The notes below the pieces were generated by a model. That model saw only the letters and a program-made list of their open reading frames with translations. It ran no database searches and was not told the DNA's origin. Below, piece by piece: positions 11,282-24,516 of a stretch of DNA of 64,000 nt (within the stretch, counting starts at the first letter, position 1; the number at the start of each line of letters is the position of its first letter). The stretch spans positions 9,719,655 to 9,783,654 of the forward strand of contig OX459104.1 of assembly GCA_949775045.1 (NCBI GenBank), written 5' to 3'. The DNA is from Metridium senile. Its lineage: Eukaryota > Cnidaria > Anthozoa > Actiniaria > Metridiidae. The translations under genes were made by a program, and so were the position numbers.

Positions 11282-12974
11282 AAGTCTTTGACTATCGCGA
11301 ACCTCGTACGGCGTGTGCATTTGTGTGAAAATTGAGCGTTATTCTCTATAGCCATCTTTCAGTGTTTTTAAGAGCAACTTCTTGCAGCTGAATTTCCCAT
11401 GAGGTCCGATCCTGCGTTGCGTACAGCGTCAAAGCATTTTAATACATTACCTAAAGCTACTATAAAAACTTGACAAAATAAAAAATTCAGCTGCTCAGCA
11501 TATAATCTTCGCAATCTTGATTTAAATTAATTTTCACCAATTAGGTGGAATTTATGCAAATCATAGATTGTATTACTCACTATCCAATTGACTTGCCTCT
11601 CCTCCTTATTTCTATATTTTTCTACTTAGTTTTTCTGATTTTGTTTAAATTCTTGTAGCTTGCGTAAACAGACCCTTATTTGCGCTCGAAACGTCTCCCG
11701 CCAACAAGCGTCTGCTCGCCGAGAGCAAAAATTCCATGCTGATGACGTTGGAAAGTGACACCTCATTTGCAGTCACGCAATACACGAGTTAGCAGCAGAA
11801 ACGCTGAAAAACATGAGAAACTAGGTATGGCGATGCTGTTTGTGAAGTTTCTTCTATATTCACGATTAATTCACTCACTGAAAGCCAGTTAAATGCTTTA
11901 TTTAGCTTTTCTAATGGAAAAAATGCATTCGTTAGCCAGCCAACTGGTACAGACAAGTCACTTATTTTTGCATCTTCAGTTGCTCCTCTCATCGAAATGT
12001 AGATGGCTTCGAACGTCTCGAGCGATTTGTGGAAGGAAGATGCAATTATTATCGTAGCCGTTTCTCCGCTGCTAGCTATCATGAAAGACCAAGTGAATTA
12101 ATTATCTTCAGAGTGTATATCGGAGACGAATGAAAGCAAAACTATGACAACATTGACTTATCGAACCGCCGGCGAAAGTAATTAATTCTCACTAATTCAC
12201 AACGATGTACGAGTCCTTCTCAAATCTCGATATTAGATTGCAATAATTCACTTTAATGTGCTCTATGGAACCATTATTTTTGAATAAATATAACTACAGA
12301 AGTGTTGTTTGAGTTTATTGAAGATTTTAGTACAAAGACCGAAAGCACTCTTGTGATCTCTCTTGTGTAGTTTTAATAAGTCGGCAAAAGTTCACGGCGT
12401 TTGAATCCTTCTCAAATCTCATCATGAGATTGTGATAATTCGCTTCAATGTCTCATTCTTGTCTTTAATATGCTCTATGAAACCATCATCTTTCAATAAA
12501 TATAACTATAGAAGTGTTGTTTGAGTTTTAAGATTTCAGTCAAAGTAGCGAAACCACTCTTGTTAAGCAAATGAGGTGTCAATTTAACAAAATTGTCCAA
12601 TCAGGGCTTTTGACCCGATCTGGGTCAAAGAACGTCATCAGTATGGAATTTTTGCTCTCGGCGCGCAGACCACGAGCGTTTCATTTCCCAATAGCCTTAT
12701 CTTTTTAATGCCTGCGATAGATTTGGCGCGCGGTAGTTCCCTTTACGAACTTAGTAACCACGCCGGGTCTCTGCAATGCCTGTTGTTGTTTTTGAAAGCG
12801 AGTATACAACGGCTGAGACTGACAAGTTTACAGGGCAATTATTATGACAAGGAAGGCAAGGATTTACACTAAAATAACACATACGTTTTCTAAGGACTAT
12901 TATCAAATAGTTCGGCTGAAATTTGTGTCATTTTAAAGCTCTTAAGTCGGATGTTTCATCGACTCTCTGCAAAC

Positions 12975-13752
12975 GAGGAAAGCAACCAAGACAACAATGG
13001 CGGCCGACTTTCTTCTCTATTATTGGAAAGCGAAATTTTCACACTTCCAAGGTTTGCTTCATCTGGAAACTTCCTGTTTCCATGAGAATGGTAATCCATA
13101 CGTCCAAGGAACAAAAAAGAATCTTCGAAGCTGATGTTCCAAGGGTTGAGATTTTGCATCGAATTTGTCTATTCGAAAGATTCAGCCAAATGTTCAAAAG
13201 CGAAATGATCACTTCTTTATCGATCGAAACGACACTGAAGACGGCAAATTGTCCTTAGGAAACTCAAAAATGGTCAGCTTACATAGACTTGATAGCCGTT
13301 AGTGCAAAGGAAGGCTGTTATTTGGTGATCTACGGCGACATTTTGAACAATTCAGTTGATGACTAGGGAAGCAACCGATACAACAATGGCGGCCGACTTT
13401 CTTCTCTATTATTGGAAAGCGAAATTTTCACACTTCCAAGGTTTGCTTCATCTGGAAACTTCCTGTTTCCACGAGAATGGCATTCCATCCGTCCAAGGAA
13501 CAAAAAAGAATCTTCGAAGCTGATGTTCCAAGGGTTGAGATTTTGCATCGAATTTGTCTATTCGACAGATTAAGCCAAATGTACAAAAGCGAAATGATCG
13601 CTTCTTTATCGATCGAAACGACACTAAAGACGGCAAATTGTCCTTAGGAAACTCAAAAATGGTCAGCTTACATAGACTTGATAGCCGTTAGTGCAAAGGA
13701 AGGCTGTTATTTGGTGATCTACGGCGACATTTTGAACAGTTCAGTTGATGAC
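12975..13752 (+). repeat. Tandem duplication, two 389-bp units
   Basis: ATGGCGGCCGACTTTC occurs at 12997 and 13386, and the sequence stays nearly identical through TCAGTTGATGAC at each unit end. Overlapping frames on both strands differ between the copies, so no gene is called. Confidence 0.85.
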
Positions 13753-14756
13753 CATGGTTTGTAAATTCTTGTCAAATTGCAAGATAATTATAAGGGCAGT
13801 TCAAGGCGCAGTTATGGACGATCAAGGAGTTGCTTCAAAAAGGTAGTCATTTAAATACTTTATTTAAGCCTTAAGTTTTACCGTGAAAGTGTTATTTCGA
13901 TTATAGCTGATGTTCCATGCACGATTTTTCACTACTGGACTCCTGCGGTTGTTATTACATTGAAACCATGAACATTTGCTCTTACAGGAAATTAAGAGCA
14001 ATAGGAATTCAAACCTCATAAACATTTTCATACATGTACATGTATTTACATTTATTAAATGTCCCTCCATTGCTTTTGGGGGTTTGACTGATCCCAGGCA
14101 ACAACTACTTTTTGACATGAATTTTTTTTTCTAATTATCTATGACTGTTTTGACATGGAAATGTTTACAAAAGAATTCCTTACTTGTCATTGTTGCTATG
14201 TGGGGGATAGCAATCCATATTGCCTCCATACATCATAAATTTCATTTACATGCAAACAAGACCATATTAAAACTCAAGTCATACCCCATATCATGTCACT
14301 CCCAGGATCATGTCACCTAGCAACCTTTATTTTTAAAATCCTTCTAGTATTATTGTATGTTGACATTTTCAATGCCCGCCAGACATGGTGCTACTTCAAA
14401 ACCCTTGGTGCAAAAAAATTGGTGTTGTAATTCTGTTTTCCCCTTGTTTTCATTGTAGGAAAAAGAGCCTTTGAGCTTGTTGAAGTAGAAAGCATTTAAG
14501 TTACTTGCATTAAAATTGTAACTACTCAACAAACTTATTAAGTGGCATACTGGATATATGTAAGTAGAACAATTATACATATAACATGTGTTATAGCTTG
14601 TTATGCATCATAATTGCTATCATGACAATCAATATGATTTTGACTAGTTCGGATAATAATTACTGCCCTTTATAGCAAGTTAAAATGTTGTGAATTGTAA
14701 AACATTAGTCAAAGAACTTTAATTAATGTAGGCTGGAATGTTCCTTTTGTATATAC
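13753..14756. other. No gene seen
   Basis: Non-coding interior of the 9.3-kb element. It has only short, unconvincing frames. Confidence 0.4.
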
Positions 14757-15004
14757 AACAGGTTCCCATTTAAATATGTACTTTTCCATTTAAATCTGTA
14801 CTTATGCAAATTGTGTTGATGTGTGCTAAACATACAGATCAACCAATAAAGTGAACTTCTCTGATTGGTTGATCTGTGTGTTTAGCACATATCAACTAGA
14901 AATAAAGAATAGAAATAATAATATAGAAATAAAGATGATGATGAACTAAATTTGCATAAGTACAGATTTAAATGGGAAAATACAGACTTAAATGGGAACC
15001 TGTT
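14757..15004. mobile_element. Foldback MITE
   Basis: The left end AACAGGTTCCCATTTAAAT is mirrored by ATTTAAATGGGAACCTGTT at 15004. A second inner pair (GATCAACCAATAAAGTG and CTGATTGGTTGATC) is also inverted. It is non-coding. Confidence 0.75.
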
Positions 15005-15326
15005 ATTATATATATCAACCTACTTCCATTCAAAGTGTCATATATGCCCACCAAAGCAACAATGTCATAACTACAATCTAGTGTGTTAAATTAAGGATTC
15101 CCTTTCTCCTTTCCTTTCCTTGATCTTTTTCTTGCCTTAGGCTTTCTATAATCAGTCAGGGTGGCATTGCTTTGAAGCCACTGAGCTTTGGTGATCAAGG
15201 CCAATCTGTCACATACATGTTTTGTTGTTGCGTACCTCCTGTGCAGACTGTTGACAACAGGGTGGATGGACTCTGAACAGTGTTCTGCTTCCATGCCGAC
15301 ATAAGAGAAAAGCTTTGCCTTCTTCT

Positions 15327-15450
15327 CCCATTTGGACCAGTAAGCCCCAACAATGCAGCAAGAAAGTTCCAATCCCCACCATACCTTACTTTGCATGTTT
15401 TATATTGATGTTGTTGTTCCATTGCAGGGGTGTACTCGTCATATCCAAAG
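15327..15450 (-). pseudogene. Exon-like remnant of transposon-associated protein (downstream piece)
   Basis: On the minus strand an acceptor at 15451-15452 (TTCAG) opens FGYDEYTPAMEQQHQYKTCK and then VRYGGDWNFLAALLGLTGPNG. Its phase fits the exon 15671-15945. The GGDWxFLA...G block resembles a motif in transposon-associated proteins I recall from cnidarian genomes, normally followed by a Cys-rich segment that is absent here. The frame after GPNG is uncertain: a different frame (to 15091) encodes a basic C-terminus, so a frameshift or lost exon is likely. Confidence 0.4.
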
Positions 15451-15670
15451 CTGAAGACACACTTTTGAAAGAAGAAACTAGAAATGTTACACAAAAATGT
15501 CATCAATAAATTGATCTAAAAATACATTGATAGAACAAATGCTACATGTATATTGTCTTTTTTGCTATATCTAGAGATAATTAATTAATTAATTTATTGT
15601 TTGTAGAATCATCTTTGTGTTGTTAGTTTTATGTAGACATAAGCTAGATATTTCAGATACGTTTACTTAC

Positions 15671-15945
15671 TTTCTGCACAATTTGCAGTCAGTACTATGA
15701 GCGGTGTTGGTGCTATCGAGCTGTGTTAGTTGAGCAGGCCAGTTTGTAGATCCATTGACCTCTATCACATCTACGTTAACGTTACTAGCCTGAGTATAAG
15801 CCTTTCTGGGAGTAAGTCCAACGTTGGGGAAAAACACAGCAGCCATATCTCCCAGTTTTAATACGGTGCCCGAGCGTGCAGAAGACGAAAGGTAGTCAAA
15901 AAAGTCTGCCTTAGATGCCGACATCCAACGCGCAATACGCAAGTA
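15671..15945 (-). pseudogene. Exon-like remnant of transposon-associated protein (upstream piece)
   Basis: The open segment runs from acceptor CATCCAG| to donor AA|GTAAGT, 275 nt on the minus strand, beginning YLRIARWMSASKADFFDYL and ending in CKLCR. Good splice signals at both ends and phase agreement with 15327-15450 suggest a former internal exon. No start, stop or complete gene is present. It lies inside the 9.3-kb element, so it is either part of that element's own gene or captured host sequence. Confidence 0.4.
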
Positions 15946-16095
15946 CTGGATGGTAAATAAGCCTTTCCTGTCTGAAGTGATAAAAACTGTGCAATGTGGT
16001 ACACTTTGCCATTGTACTCAACGTACTGTTGCAGCGACTTGGTTTTATCATGACAGTACCTGTCGCGCTTTCAAACATTTTACGTCAGAAAAATC

Positions 16096-16325
16096 ACCGT
16101 TCGATTATGTTCGATTGCCTTACAGACCCATAGAAAACTGACTTCGATTTGTTAAATTGTTCGATTTCCGAACGTTCGATTGTGTTCGATTGCCTTATTG
16201 TTCGATTTCCGAACGATCGATTGTTTCGATTGCTAAAATTTTACTTTGAGTTCGATTGAGTCCGATTGCCGAACCAATCGACAATCAATCGAATGATTGA
16301 TGTTCGATTGCCGAACGTTCGATTG
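16096..16325 (+). repeat. Cluster of TTCGATTG-like short repeats
   Basis: About a dozen degenerate copies of TTCGATT, some in the form CCGAACGTTCGATTG, lie within 230 bases. They are not in strict tandem register. Confidence 0.7.
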
Positions 16326-16512
16326 AATACGCCGGATGGACAGGTTTCGACGGTCTTCTCTGTTTTTTTTTAGGGGGAAAGATATTTTCTTGGCACATGT
16401 ATAAGTCCACGGCTTTGTACGTCGTTTTACTTTTCCACGTTCAAACGATCTGTTGAATTGCCTATAGCAAGCAGCGCATATTGTTGTGGTGTTACCGCTA
16501 AAAACCTTGTTA

Positions 16513-19500
16513 AAACAGGTCTTTAAGAGTCATACTCTGTAAGAGTCAGACCTAGGCCGGCCAGATAGGATCACCGATTTGCCCCAAATTCAGCATGTAG
16601 ACTTGTTTTGGTGCCCTATAAACGAATCCAGTGGTTTGGGACGAAAAAAAATTTTTGTTCAAAAGTTAGGGGGGAGGGGTACTTTTGGGTCCTAAAACGA
16701 TCGTCAAATAGCGCAAATCATCGGTATGTTTGGCGATTCATATTACTACAAGCATAAAAGTTTTCGAAACATTTTAATATACCAAACAAAGTATATTGTT
16801 TCTTCTATCGAAAACAGCTTTCAAATTTAAAAAAGAATTGTTTTCAAGTATCTCACAGACTCCGAAAAGAAAGGAATATGGCGGCGTTGCTGACTAACCG
16901 AAAATTTAGGGTTTTTTGATGGTCCAAAAATGGCCTTGGTATTTTAATTCAGAAGCTGTCCGTTATTTTGGGATAACTTCAATAATAGTTCTAAAGATTG
17001 CACAAATAAAAAATCTGGGCAAATTTAATGCGCGGCCTCACGATCACTCTAAATGTCAGATATTTCATCGATTTTCAATTAAAAATGCAAATTAGCCGTT
17101 GTTGGTTACTTGTGGTTTATATAATATGAATCGACTTTTTGAACAGTTTGTTCTTCCATACAGTATACTTTTAGATTATACAAATCTCTTTACAATGAAT
17201 ACAATCTATTTGAGAACATTTTTTGACCGAAAAGCTAGTATTCAGACGTTTTGTTGGATATCGAAAATTAGCATAATTAATGCTAAAATGTCGTGATCAA
17301 CGGTGCGTATTAAACATTATTATTTCGGCCGAGCATTTTTATACATACTCTATTAACTATGATACAGATTGCAAAGCATTTATAATTAAATTTTTTCATA
17401 CCTTAAATATCTCAACTATGTAGTTTTCAAGCAAAAGCAGTGTTTCACAAATTCAAGAATTGTATAGAAATTCAGGCGCATTTGATCATATACCCATGTT
17501 AATTTGGGCCTAATAAGTAATAAATTATTATTATAATGAAATGAACACAAACACTTTTTAAACTTTCAAAGAAAGCTGTAATAAGGACGGAACAGATATA
17601 ATATAATATATTACACAATCTCGAGGGGAAAAATATCCTGCACCAAAAAATTCCCCAACCCACCCCCATCAAATTTCTAATGGTCCGTGTCTAATTAAAG
17701 TTTTTTTTGGACAAAAAATATGAAGTTACCATATTTGATAATTAATTATTATTTGATAATTGGTTACTGATATAAAATTAAAGCCGATGTGAAAATACAT
17801 TTTCACAGACTAACCTGCGGGCTGTTATTTAGTTGGTGAGAAATCCTCCGCTTTACTTGAAAATGTTTTTGTATTACATTAATATGAATTGAGCTGATTG
17901 CTATAGTTTATTATGAAATAGTCAAATCTCTTTAAAATACTATACTTCATGAACTTTAATTTGTCTATATATGGCAAATTGCGTATTCGGAAAGCTAGTG
18001 ACAGATCCTTGCAGTAAAAGTGGAAAGAACGAAGAATGCACATTACTGCATGCATAGTTATAATAAAGATGTAAGAAGACACCTGCGAAACTGCAATATT
18101 GCTGACACCCATATAAATACTGAAGTAGTTTTAATCTTTGCCAAGATCAGGCAAATAGTAAGACTTTCATGTCTTCTTGGATAAGTATGTTAACCCGGAG
18201 GTATAGGTCCCTTCTCTCCACACACCAAACACATTGTACAGGAGGGGTGTATATAAAAGAACCCAACTATTTGACTAAGAGAAGGGCACTGAGCTCATGG
18301 CGGTGTGGGCTTACAATTCTAGCATTTAGATCCGCTTTGCGGTAGCAATGTCAACTGAAAGGTTGCTATAGTAAAAAGAGACCAAGTACTTAAATACAGC
18401 CACTAACAACCCCATGCATGGGCTTTGCCGAGTGCTTGGACTACATAGACAAAGAGTCCTTTTATAACCAACAGCACTATATTCAAGAGGAACAAACTTC
18501 TTTTGTTTATATACAGTTAATATATGTGTGTGTATATAATTGGAGGTATGTTTTAGGTTTAAGAATACAGCTGATATATAATTATAATGACTGATGACAT
18601 TTCCCTTTTTTTGGTAAAAAAAATTCCAGTGTATTTCTTCATCAATTCGTAATCGTCAAAATTGTATGTAGCCTGATTTTCAGAGCGGGCATGGGTAGTT
18701 TGGGGAAAAAGTGATAGCGTAGGATCCAGGCCCGCTCTGAAAATAAGGCTAAATTGTATGTTGTGTACTGTATATCTCATTTTTGTAATGTATTTTAGTT
18801 ATAGTTGATATTTGAATAAACAATTATCCGGGGTAGTGTAGACGGGTCTGTGGTTTCTAATTACACTCATCAGAAGAAAAAAGAACGGAAAATTCAACAA
18901 ATATCTAGAATAGCGCAAAAGAATGATCACGCAGTATTAATTCACAGGTGGAAAAAGTGACCAGCAACCGTAGCCACTCAGGAAACATGGAAACCACTTA
19001 GTTCAGCAGTCGCAGTTAGTGCAACAGCAAACCACTCATACTCTAGACGTGCAAATGATGGAAGTTATTCTACAGGTTAAATAATCAGAAGTTTATCGAT
19101 CCTTTCTATAGGGCGAGTCTTCACCGACTCGGAACATCGTTTAGGATTGCATGGTTTGAAAAACAATAGAGTCTTTCCAAACAATTGTCCTAAACCTAAC
19201 CAAACAATAGCGGTGCTGTCTAATGGGGCCAATAACAATGCAGCTTTCTACTTGTGAAGTCCACGAATCGTGGCTTTGTTTGAAATGCCTGCTACTATGC
19301 CAGGGACACCTTATATGCTCTTGTACCATATTTCAATTTTGAGATGCAGGATCCCTGTGGTGAGACATATTCTATATATTGATTTCCATCTTGTTACTTC
19401 AACGTATTTGATTGGAAAATGAAAATATCCGTACAGAAACACTATTCTATCATAATATAATTGAAATACTTCTATTATTTCATATTTGACAAAATTAAAC

Positions 19501-20662
19501 AGCTTGGACATATTTTTCCAATTGCGGGGTCCCTGTGGTGAGATGATGAAATCAAAGGATGTTCCACTAAAGGGATTTTTTGGGATTTTTAGCATATTGT
19601 TTAGGACACTTATCCTAACATAATTATAGAGAGAAAAGTTATATTGCAATTTGTTTGGACTCAAACCACAGATTCACTGGACTATAAGGCGTATTAATTA
19701 TTAAAGTACGTAGTACTTAAAATACGTATTAAAGCTTCACTCTTTGATTTAATTCATGATATTGTGGAACACTGCTCTTGCTACATAGTTTAGAAATGTT
19801 AGATCTGAAAACATTTAAAGGCATTGCTATCTGTATGTATAAAAATATCAATGTTTAATACGCACCGTTGATCACGACATTTTAGCATTAATTATGCTAA
19901 TTTTCGATATCCAACAAAACGTCTGAATACTAACTTTTCGGTCAAACAAATGTTCTCAAATAGATTGTATTCATTGTAAAGAGCTTTGTATAATCTAAAA
20001 GTACTGTATGGAAGAACAAACTGTTCAAAAAGTCGATTCATATTATATAAACCACAAGTAACCAACAACGGCTAATTTGCATTTTTATTGAAAATCGATG
20101 AAATATCTGACAATCAGAGTGATCGTGAGGCCGCGCTTTAAATTTGCCCAGATTTTTTATTTGTGCAATCTTTAGAACTATTATTGAAGTTATCCCAAAA
20201 TAACGGACAGCTTCTGAATTAAAATACCAAGGCCATTTTTGGACCATCAAAAAACCCTAAATTTTCGGTTAGTCAGCAACGCCGCCATATTCCTTTCTTT
20301 TCGGAGTCTGTGAGATACTTGAAAACAATTATTTTTTAAATTTGAAAGCTTTTTTAGATAGTAGAAATAATATACTTTGTTTGGTATATTAAAATGTTTT
20401 GAAAACTTTTATGCTTGTAGTAATATGAATCGCCAAACATACCGATAATTTGCGCTATTTGACGATCGTTTTAGGACCCAAAAGTACCCCTCCCCCCTAA
20501 CTTTTGAACAAAAAATTTTTTTCGTCCCAAACCACTGGATTCGTTTATAGGGCACCAAAACACGTCTACATGCTGAATTTGGGGCAAATCGGCGATCCTA
20601 CCTGGCCACGACTTCTTGATTTGGTCTGATTCTTACAGACTACCACTCTTAAGTCTTCAACC
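16513..20662. mobile_element. 4.1-kb foldback, arms about 0.8 kb
   Basis: Positions 16513-17316 and 19851-20662 are reverse complements at high identity, for example GGTACTTTTGGGTCCTAAAA and its mirror near 20470. The spacer of about 2.5 kb has short low-complexity stretches and a small inverted repeat (18671-18750) but no transposase-like frame. ORFs in the arms are mirror images of each other and are not called. Confidence 0.75.
18671..18750. repeat. Small inverted repeat
   Basis: GCCTGATTTTCAGAGCGGGC is mirrored by GCCCGCTCTGAAAATAAGGC about 40 bases later. Confidence 0.7.
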
Positions 20663-20956
20663 TTCTCATGTTTAATAGTGAAAAGCCTGCTAGTTGTTTT
20701 AGTTGCGTAAATAGCACACTTTTCTCGCACGCACGGCATTACACGGCGGATAGTATTTTGTTTTATCAGCGCATTATTCATTCACTAAAACTGTTAATTG
20801 TAGAGGAATTTAAATTTCGCGACTGAGTGATTGGCAGCAATGGGAAATACCGCTGGACATTCAAAATTTATCGCGGGCATTAAGTTGCCAAGCGAAACGC
20901 TCGTGAGACGCTTGTTGGCGGGAGACGTTTCGAGCGCTTATAAGGGTCTGTTTACG

Positions 20957-21870
20957 TAGGCTAAAATTAGTGTTGCCTTTAAATGATAACTACGCTATAA
21001 ATATGACTTTGCTGTTTGTAAAAAAATGTTATGCCATTTTTTGTCAGTAAAAAAAAAAACATGAAAAGCGGTTCCGTTTGTCCGTGCGCTTTAATTTCTA
21101 TTGTCGCCAAAATGTTAAAACCCAATGAGCATCACAATGGGCACGGGTGTAAGACAAACTATTGTTCAAGTGTGACCAAAAAAATTGAAATTAACATGTC
21201 GTAATAGTTTGCAAAATTTTAAACAACGGCGAGGTTTTGGTCGCTTTTGCGAGAGCAGCTGTATAGTTGATGTTGAAGCTAGTGTTGAGCAATACAGTAA
21301 ACTAAAGTAAACAAATTAAGGATACACCGGAGAAAATTGTTCTCAAAATTCTCCAAATTTTTAAATCACCCTGAAAGAAATGTAAGACAATTATCTCCAA
21401 TTCTATGAAAAAAAAATAGTCGAAAAGTTTTTTTGCAAGGGAGATATTGCAGAAAAACTAGTTCGAACGCTCTTCGAAAGGTGTTGGACTGTCGACAGGA
21501 GATGTCAGAGGATATCTTAGGTGGGTCACGCAAAATACTTTAGTGTGACTGTCATACTACATTACAAACACATCAAGGACTATTAATTTAAAGTACCTAT
21601 GAAACAAAGATATACCACCTCTTTTTATTCCATCAATACAAACTACAATCTATGTGTGTTCATTTAAAAAAAAAAAAATTAAAAAGATTATGTTATTTTG
21701 CTTTCGCGCAAGAGCTATATGACGATAAATATGGGACAGGAGCCTGGTGCCGAGTGACGTCATCAGTTGTGTTTGGCCTCTTGACTACCAAGGCGGACAA
21801 AGCGTGTGTTTCACTTCGATCTTCGTCAATCTATTATTAGTCCAATACTTTGATCTTTTAAGTCTTTAAT
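20957..21870. other. No gene seen
   Basis: AT-rich sequence of gene B intron 1 right of the 9.3-kb element, without recognisable features. Confidence 0.4.
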
Positions 21871-22056
21871 ATGTCTTCAAGTGAACCTCAGACATCCTCA
21901 TCTTCATCTGAGGAAGACAGAGAGTCTACAATTCCAGAAAATTACGAAGTAGAAAGCGTTTTTCTACCGTATGTAGACGATCCGCTTGCAGTGTTTGTGT
22001 TTCGGCCCGGCGGGGCTATTAAAGCGCTTTCAAAACTGATAACAACTCGGCAATAA
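21871..22056 (+). CDS. Small acidic N-terminus-like ORF, likely TE remnant
   Basis: The ORF starts MSSSEPQTSSSSSEEDRE and continues PENYEVESVFLPYVDDPLAV before running into repeat sequence. A Ser/Glu-rich start followed by a LPY..DPLA motif is like N-termini of some transposon-derived cnidarian proteins. This is an impression only. It ends inside the 180-bp tandem repeat, so it is at best a broken first exon. Confidence 0.25.
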   Translation: MSSSEPQTSSSSSEEDRESTIPENYEVESVFLPYVDDPLAVFVFRPGGAIKALSKLITTRQ

Positions 22057-22520
22057 ACTCGGCGAAAACTTACATTTTTCAAACTTATTATAAAATTAAT
22101 ACATTAGTTATTATTTGGTTTACTATCATTATTGGAGTGTTTTAAAACGTGATTTGATTGGAAGTGTTATGTTTGTGTTTCGGCCCGACCGGGCGCTTTC
22201 AAAACTGATCGCTTGTCGGTAATAAATTCGGCTAAAAGTTACATTTGTCAAACTTATTATCACACTAATACATTAGTTAAAGGTTTATTATCATTATTGG
22301 AGTGTTTAGGTTTAATCATACACAGAATAACATATGTTTTATTACGTGATTTGAATCGAAGTGTTGCGTTTGTTTTTCGGCACGGCCGGGCGCTTTCAAA
22401 ACTGATCGCTTGTCAGCAATAAATTCGGCTAAAAGTTACATTTGTCAAACTTATTATCACACTAATACACTAGTCAAAAGTTTATTATCATTATTGGAGT
22501 GTTTAGGTTTAAAGTGCAAG
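21995..22520 (+). repeat. Tandem repeat, about three 180-200-bp units
   Basis: GTGTTTCGGC...CGCTTTCAAAACTGAT, then TCAAACTTATTAT and TCATTATTGGAGTGTTT, recur three times. Part of a fourth copy is at 23446-23495. Confidence 0.8.
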
Positions 22521-23748
22521 TATCACCAAAAATAAGTGGTTTGATTTTATCATCATAAGATCGAAAAGTACTACTGCTTTGTACCTAATATCATTTTAAA
22601 AACTTAAAAAACATCGAAATCCATGTTATTTTGCGCAAAAAAGCGAGCGTATTTGCCAAGGTCAATTTCAAGGTCATATGACGATCCGTATCTGTGACGT
22701 ATGAGGAGGAACGATTGCCACACAACACTCGTGCGGATTTGAGGGAAAGTTTGTCATCGACACAGTTTTTTCAACAAAAAAAGATTTTAAAAACAATTTT
22801 ATGGATAAACTATCAATGGATATTACTTTTCTGTAAGTAGACAATTGTAATAAATGTAACTATGCTCCATGGAGTTGTTATCGTTTTAATTTTATGCGTT
22901 TTTCAGTCTTTTCGACAAACTTCACTTACAATTTTAAATTTAAATACGTTTTCTAAATCTCTTTTACTTAAAATCATGAAACCGTACTCAAATGAATGAT
23001 TAATTTTATAACGCAGGTTTAATGTTATGAATACCGGTACTTCACTTCGGGTAGTGCTGATTATCGACCGAACGAATAGTTGTGTTTTCGGAAGCAAGCG
23101 AACAGAGGCCGAACTAGCCAATCTATCATCACTGTCCATAGCAGTGACGTTTACCTAGTACGGATTTGAGCAGATAGAGAACAATAGGATTAGGGCTAGC
23201 TGCGTACCCTGGTATCTTATATACCTTCGGGGGCAGTTAAAGAAGTTACCGATTAGTAACCGAGTGACATACGATCGCTTTTAATACCAGATAGACTAAC
23301 ATCACGAGATTGAAATAGGAGCTAGAAATATGACGAAGGGTCAATGGAATAACAAAGCAAACAAATAAACGACCGTTGGTAGCTATAAATAAACGGAGAT
23401 TACAAGCGAATACAAATGCGAACGATACTCTGCTGCCCATGATCACACTGATACATTAGTTAATGGTTTATTACCATTATTGGAGTGTGTTTGATTTAAG
23501 TAAACACCGTAATACCGTAATAAATCAGTTTATTTCGTATATTTGTGTGTATAAGTGACACTCGTCGACTGCGTTACACTAAAGACGATTTTTTTTCTAA
23601 GTATATATGTGTATTATACTATATCCTTATGTATATTGTATACATAAATCTTATCTATCATTTATAAAGCTCGAACTGACTGTACGCTAGCTCGAAACGA
23701 CTTATAATAAAGAGCTCGAAAAGGAGAAAGCTCGAAACGACCGGTTAC
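22521..23748. other. No gene seen
   Basis: Intron sequence with one stray repeat fragment near 23450 and no supported coding segment. Confidence 0.4.
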
Positions 23749-23944
23749 CCTTGGAAAGCCTACAATCTGGTCGATGTCTTTGGACGAATTTCGTCCATTT
23801 CTTTCGAGTAGTCTCATCTGAAGGAAACGCGTGCGTAGATATGTTTGGCACTAAACTATTATTGGTGCAACTGACGTTTTCTGGCTCTCCAGCTACACAA
23901 AATTTGCCACTTACTCTTCTTTTACTTTCGCTTCCAGTCGTCAT
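23749..23944 (-). pseudogene. THAP-domain exon remnant
   Basis: Read from ATG at 23944 on the minus strand it gives MTTGSESKRRVSGKFCVAG, then C9C spacing and STHAFPSDETTRKKWTKFVQ, RHRPDC. This matches the first half of a THAP zinc finger (first Cys pair, H.FP.D...R.KW..FV.R). The donor AAGG|GTAACC would splice to an exon with the second C..H pair, which I do not find. THAP domains are typical of P-element-type transposases and host genes derived from them. It is probably a transposon remnant. Confidence 0.55.
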
Positions 23945-24516
23945 GTTGAGATCACTCGAGCATTGAACACAACTGATGACGTCACAAGGTCTGTTTTGAC
24001 CGAGCGGAAAATGTCTCAAATTTTTAGATCGGAATGCCATTATTCAACCCATTTAAAAGTATTCTTTCCATGGACCAATTTCGATATAAGTTTCGCAATC
24101 AATCCGAAAACTCAAAAGATTTTTAAATATGTGTTTTTTATGATCTGAAATTTCTATTTCATAGGCACTTTAAGCTATAAACTCACAAGAAATACATATC
24201 CAAGTATATTTTATATAGTTATTTAGTTAGATGTTTAATGTTCGTTTTTATATCGTTGTATTTTTGTATCTGTGGTTTGGATGTCTTGTCGAAGACAGAA
24301 AGGAAAGTGCCCTTTCTGTGGCTATCGAAGAAATTAAAGAGGCGTTGAAGCTGTGAGGAAGTTTGCACTCAAAAGGCAGAGTCACTCGCTTTGAGCGACC
24401 GAGGCTAGGGTCGTACTATGCCCAAAAATTATAACTATCGGAGGAGCGGCACGGGGATCTATAAACCGTGATCTAGTGACATGCATAGCACGAGACAACC
24501 GCCACAACATGCTTTG

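Larger units (their letters stand above)
11663..20956. mobile_element. 9.3-kb element with about 50-bp terminal inverted repeats
   Basis: The left end CGTAAACAGACCCTTAT is followed by GCGCTCGAAACGTCTCCCGC and CAACAAGCGTCT. The right end at about 20906-20956 carries the same blocks mirrored, with few mismatches. Target-site duplications are not clear to me. Inside are a second inverted pair near 11715-11775 and 12567-12660, a 389-bp tandem duplication, a small MITE, exon-like remnants on the minus strand and a 4-kb foldback. It could be one large DNA transposon or several nested ones. Confidence 0.55.

Noticed and set aside
12923..13636. Overlapping ORFs on both strands of the 389-bp duplication
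   Set aside because: The frames differ between the two copies and lie on both strands; no recognisable domain.
16921..20250. ORFs in the 16.5/20 kb arms
   Set aside because: Mirror-image frames of an inverted repeat, without domain features.
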